Of a stretch of DNA of 64,000 nucleotides, positions 1 to 14,300 are shown one piece after another. The notes beneath the pieces were generated by a model, which saw only the letters and a list, made by a program, of their open reading frames with translations, was not told the DNA's origin and did no database searches. Position numbers and translations under genes: made by a program. Numbering within the stretch: the stretch's first letter is position 1; every line of letters starts with the position of its first letter. The DNA is taken from the NCBI RefSeq assembly GCF_037975245.1, contig NC_092578.1:15604321-15668320 (forward strand), given 5' to 3'. This stretch comes from Apostichopus japonicus. Lineage: Eukaryota > Echinodermata > Holothuroidea > Aspidochirotida > Stichopodidae.

Positions 1-3000
1 TGAAATAGTGGACCAATATCCACATCGAATCCAAGGTCAGCAAAACTGGTAGCTACCACCTTTGCCCCTCTGTCATGTCCGTCCTGACCCATCTTGGCAA
101 CCAGACATCTAGGTCTCCTTCCTTCCTTGTTCATAAATTCCTGTTGGGTGTAAAATTGTACCATTCTCCAGTTTCTAATACGTATAATGTAGTGGTATTA
201 ATAAAAAAAAACAATTTTTAACTCCCATAGATTTTCTAAAGTCTCCAAAGACTCCCTGGTGATTAATAATGATTAAACTATACATTGACTGATTTGACTG
301 CAATCGATTGCAAACTAACTGGAAGTAAAAGTCGACATCAGCAAACACATATACACATTTATCAAAACTTGTGGAAATATATAAAATAACCTGCAGGTAA
401 AGGAAACGTAGAATAAGATCAGATTCCATCAGAAACATTATCAACCAGCCTAATCTCGTTCTTTTCTTCGTTGCCAGGCCTCGCAACAGAATCTGACTGT
501 GCCTCGTCCAGGAGATTTAAGGGGAAAAAAAGGAGTTTTTTTTTTCTCACATGTTAGCATATCTAGCAGATTTTGGGGTCATTTGTTATAGTCAGGTTAC
601 TTTACCTCAACTCTCTTGATGCAGGCCTCAATTTTTTTGTCCAGGAAATGAAAGGCAAAAAAGGTTTTTTTTTTGTCTCACATGTTAGCATAACTAGCAG
701 ATTTTGGGGTCATTAGTTATGGTCAGGTAATACTTTACCTCAACTCTCTTGATGCAGGCCTCAATTTCTTTGTCCTCACCGTACTCTGACTTGTAAGCTC
801 CGCTGACTAATCTATCCACGGCTACGTGTCGGTTGAAGACCGTTTCCATGGCATCGGAGATCTCACCGACCGTACAACGGACCCTTGCGGCCTAAGGAAA
901 ACATCAATTTATATTTTTACATATTTTTTTTTATTTTTAAAAATTTATTCCAGAATAAATATAAATTTATAAATAGGATAAGAAGTCTATAAAGGAAACA
1001 TATAATTACAGTGATTAGTTAGAGGTCAGATTTGAAAATATTAAATTATACTATTGATATCAATATTGAATATTGAAATACTTCAGATACCCAAGATCAT
1101 TAAGAGAATTAACTCTATTTATAAAATCTATTTTTCTGGTTCTTATTTTTTATTTCTGGTTACTTTTTCTGTTTATTAAAAAGTTCACCTTAGTAGTGAT
1201 GAAACATGTATGTATGCATAAACCCTTTTTATTTTTTCTAGTTTATTTGAACTAACTACCATCTTTTGCTCTGGGAGGATGTTATAAACACTCTTTTTAA
1301 TAACTTTATCATGATCACAAATTTTAGAATTTGTTTTGCTGATTATTAAAAGGTCACACGATTAGTGATGAAACATGTACATTCGTAAACTGGCAAAAGG
1401 TATATCAAATTTGGAGGGGATGTCATTAGTCATAATTACCATCTCTTGATAGAGGGAGGTATTTTCTTTTTACTTTTCATAGTTTTGTTGTTGATACTTT
1501 TGACAGGTGAATTTAGGAAAATTCATCAAGTTTCTCAATGTCCCAAGAAACATTTGTGAAATGACGTCATGACCTCTTGATATGGATATTAACATTCGGT
1601 TACTTCACCTAGCCCTTCAAAAGAAATGGATACATCGTAAATTATAACTTCTATATATTCACCTTCACTGCACAGTCCAACAAGTTTCCTTCTCCACTTT
1701 CTGCACACTTTGTTAAAGCCTGTAAAGCGTCTATCACCTTTAAGAATAAACCAAAAATAGAAATTCAAATTGAACAAAAAAGGAATTATTAAAAGTAAGA
1801 ACATTAAATCAGCATGACCTCAGCATTGCTTAGCAAACCGACGATTTCTCACAGCAATGACCTGCTACACAATTGTCTGCACTAAACGTAGTTCCGGCTA
1901 CATTTACTCATTACTGGTGGAAATTAGGGGTAGTGGTTTGGACGATTTCACTTCAAGAAATTAAAAAAAAAAAAAAATATGGCAGCATAGCTACTCCACC
2001 ACAACTCCATCCTCTCCACCCCCCAAACACTCCCCTCCCCTCTCTCTCTCTCCTTCCCAGCCTCACCCCTCTCTAAGATTGAAGATTTTGTAGATTCAGT
2101 AATGTTAACCCCTATAGTTTGAAATTTTCAAGGATAATTTTTTTTTTTAAAACATAGAACTTTTTCCCCTGCTCCCTTCTGCCTTTTCAAATTCACTAGC
2201 TACTTGTTTTTCCAAGGATACTTTTCAAAAAGTTTTCACAAACAAAGATTTTTCACAGAATAACACTGTAGTGAATACATAGGAGTCTACCTCTCATCTA
2301 CATCCTCTGCAAACAATGTCATTTATCTAGAGAGAAGATGGACGCCTCACACCTGATAAACCTTCTCTTTGTCAAACACATAGTCTCACCATCAAATATG
2401 TCAGTCAATTTAAAAAAACAATCCTGAGGAAAGATTATTTACTCTTCTCATATTGATACTAAATGTTTTCAAAACAGAGTTAGTTTACCTTCATAGGAAG
2501 AGAAATATGAAACAACCTGGAGCTACTTACCCCATCCTGATCCCTAGTTTGTCGAATCTTCTCCAGCTTTGCTATCTGGGTCTCTCTGACCTTCGTATTA
2601 TCAATGGATAATACATCGACCTGTTCTTCTGTCTCCAACCGATATTTGTTTACTCCGACGATGACCTCTGTAAACAAGAGAAAACATTGCATTAAAGGAA
2701 TCATCCACTTTTGAATCAAAACTTTATAGAAAAGGAAAAATCTGTTGTGAAGAATGAAAAAAAAACAGATAACTGTGAACTATTTCTGGTAACAATTGTT
2801 CAATTTGCTCTAAATTTACACATTATTAACAGTCAAATCTAGTATAGAGTGTATTGAACATTTTCTTGTTTTATATCTTTGCAGACCTTCACACTTTATA
2901 CCTAATTCTATCATTCCTGGTGCAATTTTCTTGGGACTAAAATAACGGATTATATTTTTGGGAGATCATTGTTTCTTTTAACAGTCCAGCACGACACCAC

Positions 3001-6000
3001 CAGAATGAGACACTGTTAAGTGAGAGAGATAGAAAGAGAAGAAAATGAAAACCTTGTCCTGAGTCTATCCTAGCCTGTTTCTTGGCAGCACATTCTTCGA
3101 TCTTTAATTTAGCATATCCATCGGCTACAGCTTTGGCCATTCCTCCCATCTCTTCAACCTGACGGAGAAAAAATGAAACATTATTTCAAGATTGCATCCC
3201 ATTGCTAAAATGATAAAACAGTAGGCTCACATTCCAGCAGATATATTAAGAGTTTAGTACTATCCCTTGTATAGCAAACCAAAGTTTGCCCTGAATCTAA
3301 AAATATTATAGGAAATTAGGTTAGGGCAGAGCCTAGGTAAAAACAGTACCAGTGGTATTACAATAACTGTTAGGCTATTAAAGTATATAATTTAATCCAT
3401 TGGTCAATTTTTTTTACTCAGTTACTCAATGTTATATTTTCTGGCTACATTCCATTTTGCAAAGTTAAGTAGCTGTGTCCAATGTTACATCAGATTCACT
3501 GAGAGAGATCTGTGCGATGTTCCACACAATTTTCTTCAGGTACATTTAAGATAGTATTTACACCTCAACCTCAGCCTAAGCTGATTTCCAGAAACAACTT
3601 AAACACACTTAGAGTACCATTTAGTGCTCAAATGCAGAACATGACCAGAAAAGTTACCTAGCAAAGAGCTATTTGTCCTAATACCTACAGATAACTAATA
3701 TCCACAGATACCACACAAGAATAAAAAAGATTACCACATAAAGATGAACCTAAATGGTACAACCCACTTTTTTGGGAGGCTGTGAGTCCAAAGAACATTC
3801 TAAAGAGTTTTACCATTAACAAATACTGAAGTGTTGATAAAATAGTCAATAGTGGAAGGGAATCATGCATATTCATGAGATTACTGACCTCATCAATGAC
3901 CTTCTTAGCTTCTTGGTATATTTCATCTGTCAGACTCTCCATCAGATATGACCCACCCCAAGGGTCAGCAACCTTAACAAGAAAGAGAAGACATATCCAG
4001 AATTACAACAATGTCTCTCATATTTCATACTATTTTCATATTAATCATACTAATCATACTAAGATATACACCCATGCTCTGTAAAGTGTAGGTATTTTTC
4101 TTCTTTTCTTTTATCCATCTCCACTATACTGAGCACGACCCCCTGCTCTTACCCTCCCTTGCTGCAGGAGGTATGATCCCTGCTCTTCCCCCTTGTGTAG
4201 CAGAGCATAATTCCTGCTCTAACCCACATAGAGTAGGCCTACGAGTATTGTTATCTGAAGCATGTTTCCTGCTCATACCCAGCCCAGCTATATGAGCAAA
4301 GCTCTATATATTAAGGGTGCTGTTATAAATAAAATGTTTCCTGCTAATGCCCAACCTTGCTATAAAGAGCATAGCTCTATATCGTAAGGGCACTGCTATA
4401 TAGAGCCTGTTTCCTGCTGTATACAGTCTGATTCCTACCACAGCTATGCAGAGCATGATTCCTGCTCTTACCCACCCCTGCTAAAAAGAGCTCTTTAGAG
4501 TAGGCATACAGATATTGTTATCTGGAGCAAGTTTCCTGTTCATACCCATCCCAGCTATATATAGCTCTATATAGTACGAGTGCTGTTATATAGAGCATGT
4601 TTCCTGCTCATGCCACTCTTGCAAGAAAGAGCATAGCTCTATATCCTAGGGCACTGCTGTACATAGCCTATTTCCTGCTCAGGAACACCCCTGCTATATA
4701 GAGCATAGCAATGAAGAGCACGTTTCCTGCCCATATATGTCCGTTCTATTCACAGCATTCTTCCTTCTCCTGCACACTATTCTCATATAGAATATGATTC
4801 CTGCTCTCGCCCAACCCATTCTATAGAGCAGGGTTCCTGCTCCTTCTCACCCTTGCCAAACAAGGTATTACTAGTAGTGCAGGATATGTTTCCTGACATT
4901 TATACCAATCCTGCTGCATAGAATAGATTCCTGCTCTTACCCGAGGTATTCCTGTTTCTTCTTGCAGGATGATCTGGGTGTTTCGAGCTATCCTGGCACT
5001 GGTGACAGTTGGTAAACCGAGAGCTTCATCAAATGAATTGGTATGGAGAGACTGAGTGCCACCAAATACTGCTGCCATGCCCTCCACGGCCGTCCTAATT
5101 ATATTGTTGTATGGATCCTGTGGGCAACAAAAAAGAATATCTAATATCCATCCAATGTGAGAGCATTGTGGTCAAGTGGTTAAGGCAGTGGACTTGTGAT
5201 CTAAGGATTACAGGTTCGCGTCCTGACCAGATCATTTCCTTGTGTCCTTGGGCCAGGCACTTTATCTCCATTCTCCTCTCTTCGCCAAAATGGGGACCTG
5301 TGAGATAAACTGTCAGGTGGGCGCTGTTTAGTTGCTGCCATGTGGAGGGATCGTCTCTATGTTTGACAGGTTATCATTGACCAGGGTAATATTGTGATGA
5401 CCAGGGTAATATTGTGATGACCAGGGTAATATTGTGATGACCAGGGTTATATTGCAATGACCAGGGTGATATTGCGATGACCAGGGTAATATTGTGATGA
5501 CCAGGGTGATATTGCGATGACCAGGGTGATATTGTGATGACCAGGGTGATATTGTGGTGACCAGGGTGATATTGTGGTGACCAGGGTGATATTGTGGTGA
5601 CCAGGGTGATATTGTGGTGACCAGGGTGATATTAGGATGCACCTTCAGCGTTATCAGTGGATACCTCTGTGCTTTATAAATCCTCAATATTATTATCATT
5701 ATGATTATAATAATTTTAACAAATTAATTAAATTTTAATAAAGAGCAGTAAAGGGATGTGTCTCATGTATGACTACTAGCTTTCAAGGCATTATGGTATT
5801 CAAATTTGCAAACATAAAGCCTTTAGGGATAGACTTGTCGTCACCAATACTCAAATAAAATTGAGAAAACCTATCAGAACAAAATTTTTTTTTACTTTCT
5901 TAAAATATGTGAGAAAGTTGTGAGTGCTGGTTTTGCTATGAGTAATAGTCAGCCCTAGATGGCAGAACATTGGTAATATTTCACCAAGACATCACCGTCG

Positions 6001-8293
6001 ACAATTTCACTATCAATTTACTATAGACATTAAGGCAAATTTGAAAAATCGGGCATAGTACCTCCAGTCCCCGCCCCCTATCCCCCTCCCCCACAACATG
6101 CTCCCCTCTCCCTCTCCATAAACTTTTGCAATGCAGACTAACCTGTTCTGTTAAAGACCAGCCCGAAGTCTGACAGTGGCATCTGAGCATCAATGAGCGA
6201 GAGTTTTGGGGATCAAACAAATCTTTCATCAGGTGAGCCCACAGCCTTCTGCCAGCCCTCAGCTTAGCAATTTCCATATAAAAGTTCATTCCAATACCCC
6301 AAAAGAAGGATAGCCTCGGAGCAAACTCGTCAATGTTGAGTCCTGCCTCTAGACCTGCGGTGGGAAACAAAAGTTTAAAAAAAAAAATTACAACATTTTT
6401 TGGACTTTTGTCAAGACATTGAAGCTTGTTTAATATATGCACATGGAATTTACAAAGCTCAGATAATGAAAACTTATTGGAGTATTATACCTTGATGAAT
6501 TATTCATGGAAATTTGATCTGGAAAAGTGAGAAATTGAACTCATACTATTTCTAATTTATGAAAAAAAAAAGATAATTACTTTTCTGAGTTTTGACTTGG
6601 AGATATATGTAAATTATGCAACGGCACCCTACGCTAATGGTTTAAAATTGAAAATTTCCCTGTCTTTATACAGGCAGTATCACTTACCGGTTCTGCAGTA
6701 CTGCAATCCATCTGCTATTGTAAAGGCGAGTTCCAGAACAGCATCGGCTCCCGCCTCCTGCATGTGGTACCCTGATATCGATATTGAATTAAATTTAGGC
6801 ATGTGCTACAAAAAGAAGGGGGAAAAATTGTTATGAAATAATTCATGAAAATGATAATTTTTTATATATTTTCACACATCTGTTGAGATGGGAAAATAAG
6901 ATTCTAACATAAGTCTTTTGATACTGCAGAGATCTAAATTACCCTCTATACAGGTTTTTAAGTGAAATGAGTTCAGTCTGATTAGGCTAAGAGGTGAACC
7001 TTTGTATATCAGACAGACTTTCAATGAATATGCATAAAGTAATAATTTAATAAGTTGGCAAAAAATTGTTTATCTTGAAAAACTAGCAACATGGAAGCTC
7101 TTAAGTCAATATCCTGACACACAGCAGTCACTTAACATCGAATGGACTTCAAAATTTAGTGAAAAATTACAAGAAAGATGACATACAACATACAAACAAC
7201 CTGAACATTATTAGTAAAAGGCCACAGGTCAGAGAGAAGGGTTGGGGGCAGTGGGTGGTGATGATGGTAGGGTGGAGTGTGGGTGACGGAGAGGGCAATT
7301 GTGATTGACAACTTTGCATCATACAAACCAGCGACTGGCAATAACCAAGTTACCCCGACAGAGAGATAGCGTTGCAAGATAGGAAATCAAGTATACTGTT
7401 GTACAATGATAACATTAATTAATGATTACTTCAACTTATATAGATACAGTGGCGTAGGAAGGTACTTTTGAGTGGGGGGGCTGAAGACTGAAGGCCGGTT
7501 TGGGGGAGGGGTCTAAGCATTGGCGAATGGGACCATTTCAGTTTGGGGGGGCAGAAATTTTTGTGCCCGAAAGTTCCCGTGACACTTTCTAAGCGGAGCG
7601 CCACCATCGGTTGGCGCGTAGCGTACAAGAAAATTTTTGGCAAGAAATGCCTCTCAGATTGCCGGAAAACGGCACTTCTGAGGCCTTGCAAGTTGCATCT
7701 AGACATTCTTTATTTATAATCTCATGTTTTAGAAATTTACACTTCCCCAAAAATTTGGTAAATTAGAAGAAGAAAATTGGTAACATCACTTCGAAGGGGA
7801 AAAATAGGACAGTATATTTTTTAAGCTCCTATTTAGTTACCGTATTTATTATTTTAACACAGTACTCAGCAACCTCCAGAAAAACATACATGATTCAACG
7901 ACACGTAGGCGAGATAATGTCGCTATGTCAGGTGAGACTGCAATTTGTCTCACAAAAAAAGTATAAAATATAACAAAGAATATGATAAACCTGTACTTCT
8001 AGGCTTGTAGGCACCCCCCCCCCCCCCCCTTACCATCAAAATGTTTCTTATATACACTTATGTCGGAAATGTCCAGGTGAACAGTTGACTAGATAGAAAA
8101 AAAATTGATCGTGCAAAAAGCGTGGTAGCCCAGATGAGCTGCGCTTATGGTGGTGTTACACGGAAGTATTCGGGCATCATGATGCTAAATAAAGTAAACA
8201 TGGAATTGTCGGGCAAAAATTTGAAAAAGATCCGGGCAAGCTACTGCATATATATATATATATATATTTACATAGGCTATATATTTACATAGG

Positions 8294-8339
<46 letters not shown>

Positions 8340-11300
8340 CTTCTCCTCTTAGGCTGCCCGAACTTTTCAGGACTTTTGCCCGAATTTCTTGTCCTCTGGA
8401 AATTCAGGGGGGCAGTCTGCCCCCCGCCTCGTACGCCTATGGGTCTAAGGGGAGGGGGTGTCCCTCTCCCCTTTGGAATTTTTTCCATTTCCAGGTGGCC
8501 TCAGATGCAATTTGGAACAATATAGCACACTTCAACACCCACTCCATTTTGTAAACTTAATTTTGTATTTTCACCTGGCCTTAGATGCAATTTGGTGCTC
8601 CAAATGAGATTTTTTTTTTCTCATATGGAAATGAAAAAGGGGTTTTCTGACCTGCGAAGCGGGGGGGGCGGAATGATACTTCCGCCCCTCCACATTTTTC
8701 ACTGGGGGGCTGGCGCCCCCCAGCCCCCCCCGGTTCCTACGCCCTTGTATAGATATATAGATCATCACATTTGCTCACATTGTTTCTCCTCTGCTATGAG
8801 TCTCTGTGGTAAGGGTATCAGTAGATTCAATTGAGAGGATGACATATTTTCTCAATATATCATGTTAATAGTACAAGTAAAGTACCTGTGAGGTATAGGC
8901 AAAGATATCCCCTATAATCCTCATGGAGGGTTCCGGAGGATAGATGTAGGTATTGCGAACCATGAATTCCTTCAAGATATCATTTTGAATGGTCCCAGCC
9001 AGTTTCTCTTGACCAACTCCCTAAACGAAAAGATTAAGACAAGCATTTGTAATACTCTCATAACAAACTTTGGATAAAAACTTTATACATCAAACAGTAA
9101 CATGACGGAATGCTTCTTTTCCATAAAAACAAATTTCTCCCGAGCAGATTTATCCAATTCACATTAGTTCTGTTGCTATAATTGTAGTCAAAACACTGAA
9201 ATTGCATATGATACTGAAATCTTAATAACAATATTAGATCGTTACCATGACAAGTCAATTTTCATCATTGGAAAAATTTCTCAAGTTGCTTTTTAATATG
9301 TGATTAATAATGATCATATGCAAAAAGTATCCGGGCTAAGAAATGCTGTGAATCAAATGGAATTTATTTATTTACCTCATCATTGACCTTCATTGGGTGA
9401 AAAACACCTAGGAGGATCAGTTAGTCTGATAAAATTCTGAGAGCGGCTTTAAGTTGACGGTCTGTAAACAATGGGACGCGACCTAAAAAACAGGTCGCAA
9501 AGAAATTTTGCAGAGTTGCAAGATTTTTTCTGGACATCAGAAAACCTATCTACAGATTATGGGGCTTGTTGATGTCCATATTTGGAGCTAACTTTCATGT
9601 CTTCTGAGCATAGATTCTGAGAGGTGGGAGTCTGTTGGGTCATGACTCGGTCCTCATGGACGCTCATGGGTCAAGGGCTTTAGAATTTGAAGACCATTGC
9701 TTCAAGTTGCGGTTGTTTTTGTTGATCATCTCTACTAGATCAGAATATCTCACCTGTTCTTCTGCTGCAACGATATACATTGCCATGACTGGTAGGACAG
9801 CCCCATTCATCGTCATGGAAACTGACATCTTATCCAATGGAATGCTGTCAAACAGCACCTAGGTTGAAAGAAGAAAAAGGCACATGATTTGCATTTCATG
9901 GGCTACCACATACACTGAACATATTGCTTAGATTGTAACATAAGAGATGGTGTCATGGAAGAGTGTAGGTGGATTTTACAGGAAACAGCATTGCTCTAAA
10001 GTAGGATGCACACTGCCCAACTGAAGACGACTGGAAAAGGTTCCACTCAACCCCACTGTCGTGACCACAGGTATTTTTCGATAATTGTCCATACCTAGTT
10101 TTAAGTTACCACATACTGAACGACTCAAGAGCGCATGAACGACCATCTTCTGTTCATGGCCAGTACTTATGTACTAAGGTCAAATGCAAGATTATTTCTC
10201 TATGTTGGCAACATTTTATTAAACTGGTCAGTTGTATAGGTTGGGAACCACAAAGTCTCTCAGGTAAAAAGTGTCAAATTGCATGTTCAAGATGCTTGTT
10301 TACAAGTGACAGAGACATTAATACGATCTTGGCTAAAACTCTACATGGTCGTGTCACCAAATAAATGGAGGTGCCATGAATGACCAACAGGCTATTATTC
10401 GGTGAGGGGTAGCTTTTAACTAGTCTAAAACTTCTACAAGGGATTAAACACTACATTAGTTTCACAACTTAATGTATTATATCATTGGGAAATGATACAG
10501 AATATGCTACCTGACAAAGTGAATGAGGTGCTGAAAAATCAATTTCAAAGCTTACTACTATAAAGCAAACAATAACAATTGAAATAACTCTCTTACTTAC
10601 TTTTGTATCTTCTACGGAGTCGATGGCCACACCTGCCATTCCAACATCACCATGGACTCTAGGATTGTTTGAGTCATATCTAGTAGAGGAAGATTCAATA
10701 TTAAATACAGGCCTGATGGGAGAATGGGGGTCGGTGGATGGCTACAGCAGATGATTAGTACAGTCTTGGCAAATTTACGACAATACATTTATATTGCTGA
10801 GGTATTAATCAGTTTTTAATAAGGTTGCTGTAGTCCACACTATGTTTAGAAATTGTATTATTGATTTATATTGATGTGTATTATTGACATTAATTGGATG
10901 TATACTCCAAAATTTAAGTACTATGCGGTTTCAAACATTTGGCTGTTTCTAGTAAGTTTAGTCAGTTATTAACTGCTACATCCAATTAATTTAGAAAACT
11001 TTTAATCATAATAATTCAATGCGATGTTAGACTATTTCAATTGTAACCCTCCCCACGTGGAAATTGGCAGCAACGACCTCTGGGTCACACTCGCTTCTTA
11101 ATAAAATACTGTATCCACCCATGGTACATATATCTCTCCCTTCAACTGTCCAACTTGTTTCCTGCAATTGTGGAATAGTGTGCAATGCAAACTGCACTTT
11201 AAGATAAAGATTGCTTACCCTCTGTGAGTTGGTAAATCAAAGGCAACACTCAGTCCTTGCTGTCCAGCTTTGATATTCTGACGATAAAATTTGTTGCTCT

Positions 11301-14300
11301 CCTCCACCGTGCTGAAACCAGCATACTGAGGGGGGGGGGGGGGGGAGACAATTAACATATATATGTATTAACGATTAGACAAGTTGGCAACTGCAATTAT
11401 TGGACAATTTAGCCAAAAATTTAGTTAAAGCTATTATATTGCTTCAAGTTCATAAAATAAAATTCCTGGAGTTTCTGATATTTGATATAAGGAATGGTAA
11501 ATTAGGCAAGCTGATGTCTCAGTGGTGGAACATCTTTGAGCAGTGGCAAGGTTTGTTTGTTTAAATACCTGAGTGACCAATATTTGATTTTCTAGCATTA
11601 TTTTTTAAAGCGACAGGTCGATGACCTTCCAAGAAACTGCTGACCTCTTTCTTTATTCCAAAAACAAACGTGTTCACAATTAGCACTTGCTTAAAGTAGG
11701 TAACAAATTTGGACAAAAACGTAAGAATTTGGATAGAACTCTGTCTGTCCCCTACTGATAAGGCTATAAGTATTACAACTTTATACCAATTATGTTATTA
11801 GCCAACACCCCACCTAACCGCCCCCCCCATCCCACTCAGTCCACTTGCATGAAGATATTTGTTTCTGCTAGTTTCTCCTTTTACTATCCCTATCCTACCC
11901 TACTATCCTATCTACTATACTATCCTACTACACTATCCTACTACTATCCTCCAACTCTCCTGTTAATCTTACCTGTCTAATTGTCCATGGTCTTTGGGTA
12001 TACATAGTGGGGTAAGGCCCCCTAGAGTAGGGATATTTGCCTGGGATTTCATTCTTCCCATTGCCACTGTCACTGGATGTATAAAGAGGCTTGATGCTTA
12101 TACCCTGGTGGGTGAAAATGGAAAAAGAAAGCAAGTGTGAACATTCCATGTCATGACTCAAATTACACTAAGCTTCACGGGAGAAGCGACTCCAGCAAGT
12201 ATTTTCTCCATAGGGGATAGTAGGAATAATTTAGTGTTCAATGCTGTGAAGCAGTTTTGAAGACACTGAAATTGTCTCTTATAAAACACTATGATTCACT
12301 CTGTACAAAAAAATAAATCTTTGCACTTGTGCACCAAAACCTGATACTATTTTCATAGCTGGAAAGCATTTTGCTATGCGATACCGGAGAACTTATTCCT
12401 TGATCTTACTCACAGGAGAATAACTGGTTATGACTCACCTCGACATGAAAGTAAAGTAACTTGTTTGTCATCAGTAAAAAGTAACAGTACGACAATTTTT
12501 CTACACCTACAATGTTAAAATACTAGTTGAACAAATCTCTCAAAATTCATCAAAATATGGTTGGAAATTGCTAAAGATCTGCTTTATTGGCTCCAATCAT
12601 AGCATGCTATAGCTAGGGAAGTTTTGTGATTACGTAATCGACCTGCCACGGTCGTAAATCGACCTCCGGCTGTACAATTAGCCTGCATAGCTTCTTAATA
12701 CCATTAGGCTCTTCGTGTAAACACTGTGTGGAAATATGTCCATGTCTACATTGTAGTTAAATTGTTAATCATACAGCTTTCACACAAAGTCCCTCATACA
12801 AGAAAAAATATGTGGCAGGTGTTGCAGACAAATTGGTAAAAATAGGTCATTATACGACCAAGGCAGGCCGATAACGTAATCTCATGAAACTTTTCCATGA
12901 TAGCGTGCTATAGTTGGGGTCTATACAGCAGACTTTTAAATAATATCCATAATGATATGAGGTGGCTACTTAAGTGATCATTCACCGATAGAACCAAAAC
13001 CTTTATGAGCAGAAATTCTCTCAGCTATTTTCCTATATGTACACATTGTACATTGAAGCCATTACCCAGTATGAGTATGCATGCTTGCATCTCGTTTACG
13101 TGCAACACAAAAATACTCAGAACAAAGATAAGCAACTTAGCAAATTAAATGTGGAAGGTTATATATTTAATTAAGCTTGTTTTTTCTTCTCTCCTAGCTG
13201 GTTATCTAACTCTGCATAGAATGTACCTCTGGTGTGTGCCATGTAAGCTTTTCTTCTGGATCTGCACCCTTCAGTTGTTTCTGTGCAATGGCTTTCCACT
13301 CAGGATCCAGTGGTTGACTGCTATATAACCTTGAGCTCGATGAGATCCATATCTTTCTCTGAACAAAATCATAAGGTTAAACAGTTGAAAGGTCTTCAAT
13401 CAAGACCCTAAGTCTTCTCATATGGCTCGCACAGCAATTAACCTGGTCACTGGTAACCTGTCATATTCACAGGCGGGTAGCCAGGAATTTGCCAAGGGAG
13501 GGGGGAAACTGCAGGCAAACTATCAGAGCCGTTGATTCTGCATTGAAAACTATCTAAGAGTAGCGCCACCATGAGTTGGCGCTACGCGTACAATAATATT
13601 TTGGCTGAAAATGCCTCCCAGATCGCTGGAAATGGCACTTCCCAGGCCTTGTAAGTTGCATCTACCCTTACATTACTAGCGATATCATAAAAACATACAA
13701 AAAATTATGCTCAGGGGGGCGGTCGCCCCCTTCGCCCCCCCCCCTTGGCTACGTGCCTGCATATTCATACGCAGAAAGTGTGCACCATTCAAACAGCGCA
13801 ACATCTACAACTATATTGGCAATGTTTGCCATGCTATATATCTAGTAATTGATTTTTACCAATCACTCTGCTGAGCTAAGAAGGTGCAGAGTAACACAAT
13901 TTTCACACTTGTTGATGCAGTGCAAAGCACTGGAGGTTCAAAGTGAACGGTATTCTCTATTCATATTACATTCTTTTCAGAATGCATAGGGTCAGAAACA
14001 GGTAATCCTTCAAGGACCAATGTTCTATCCAATGGCTTTCATGCAATTCCATCTTTGGCCAGCTGCTGGGGCATAAGAGAATGGTTCATGTTGTTTGCCC
14101 AGAGTCGGATGAAAAATGACTTACCATTAAATGAGGGCAATACACTTTATTTGTCCGGCTAATGGGTGAATAACATGATACCTTTTCCTATTCGTATGAC
14201 AGCCCAATTCTCGAAGTCAGTATTGTACATAATAGAGCTAACTTCGATCAGCATCAATATTAACATGTTTTCGGACAATTCTCATTCTTTGAGTGCGACT

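Noticed and set aside
5378-5636. CRISPR-like array
   Set aside because: Repeats are contiguous 20-bp units without spacers, in an intron of an animal gene.
5328-5699. 123-codon frame on the minus strand
   Set aside because: Produced by the 20-bp minisatellite; no start context or homology.
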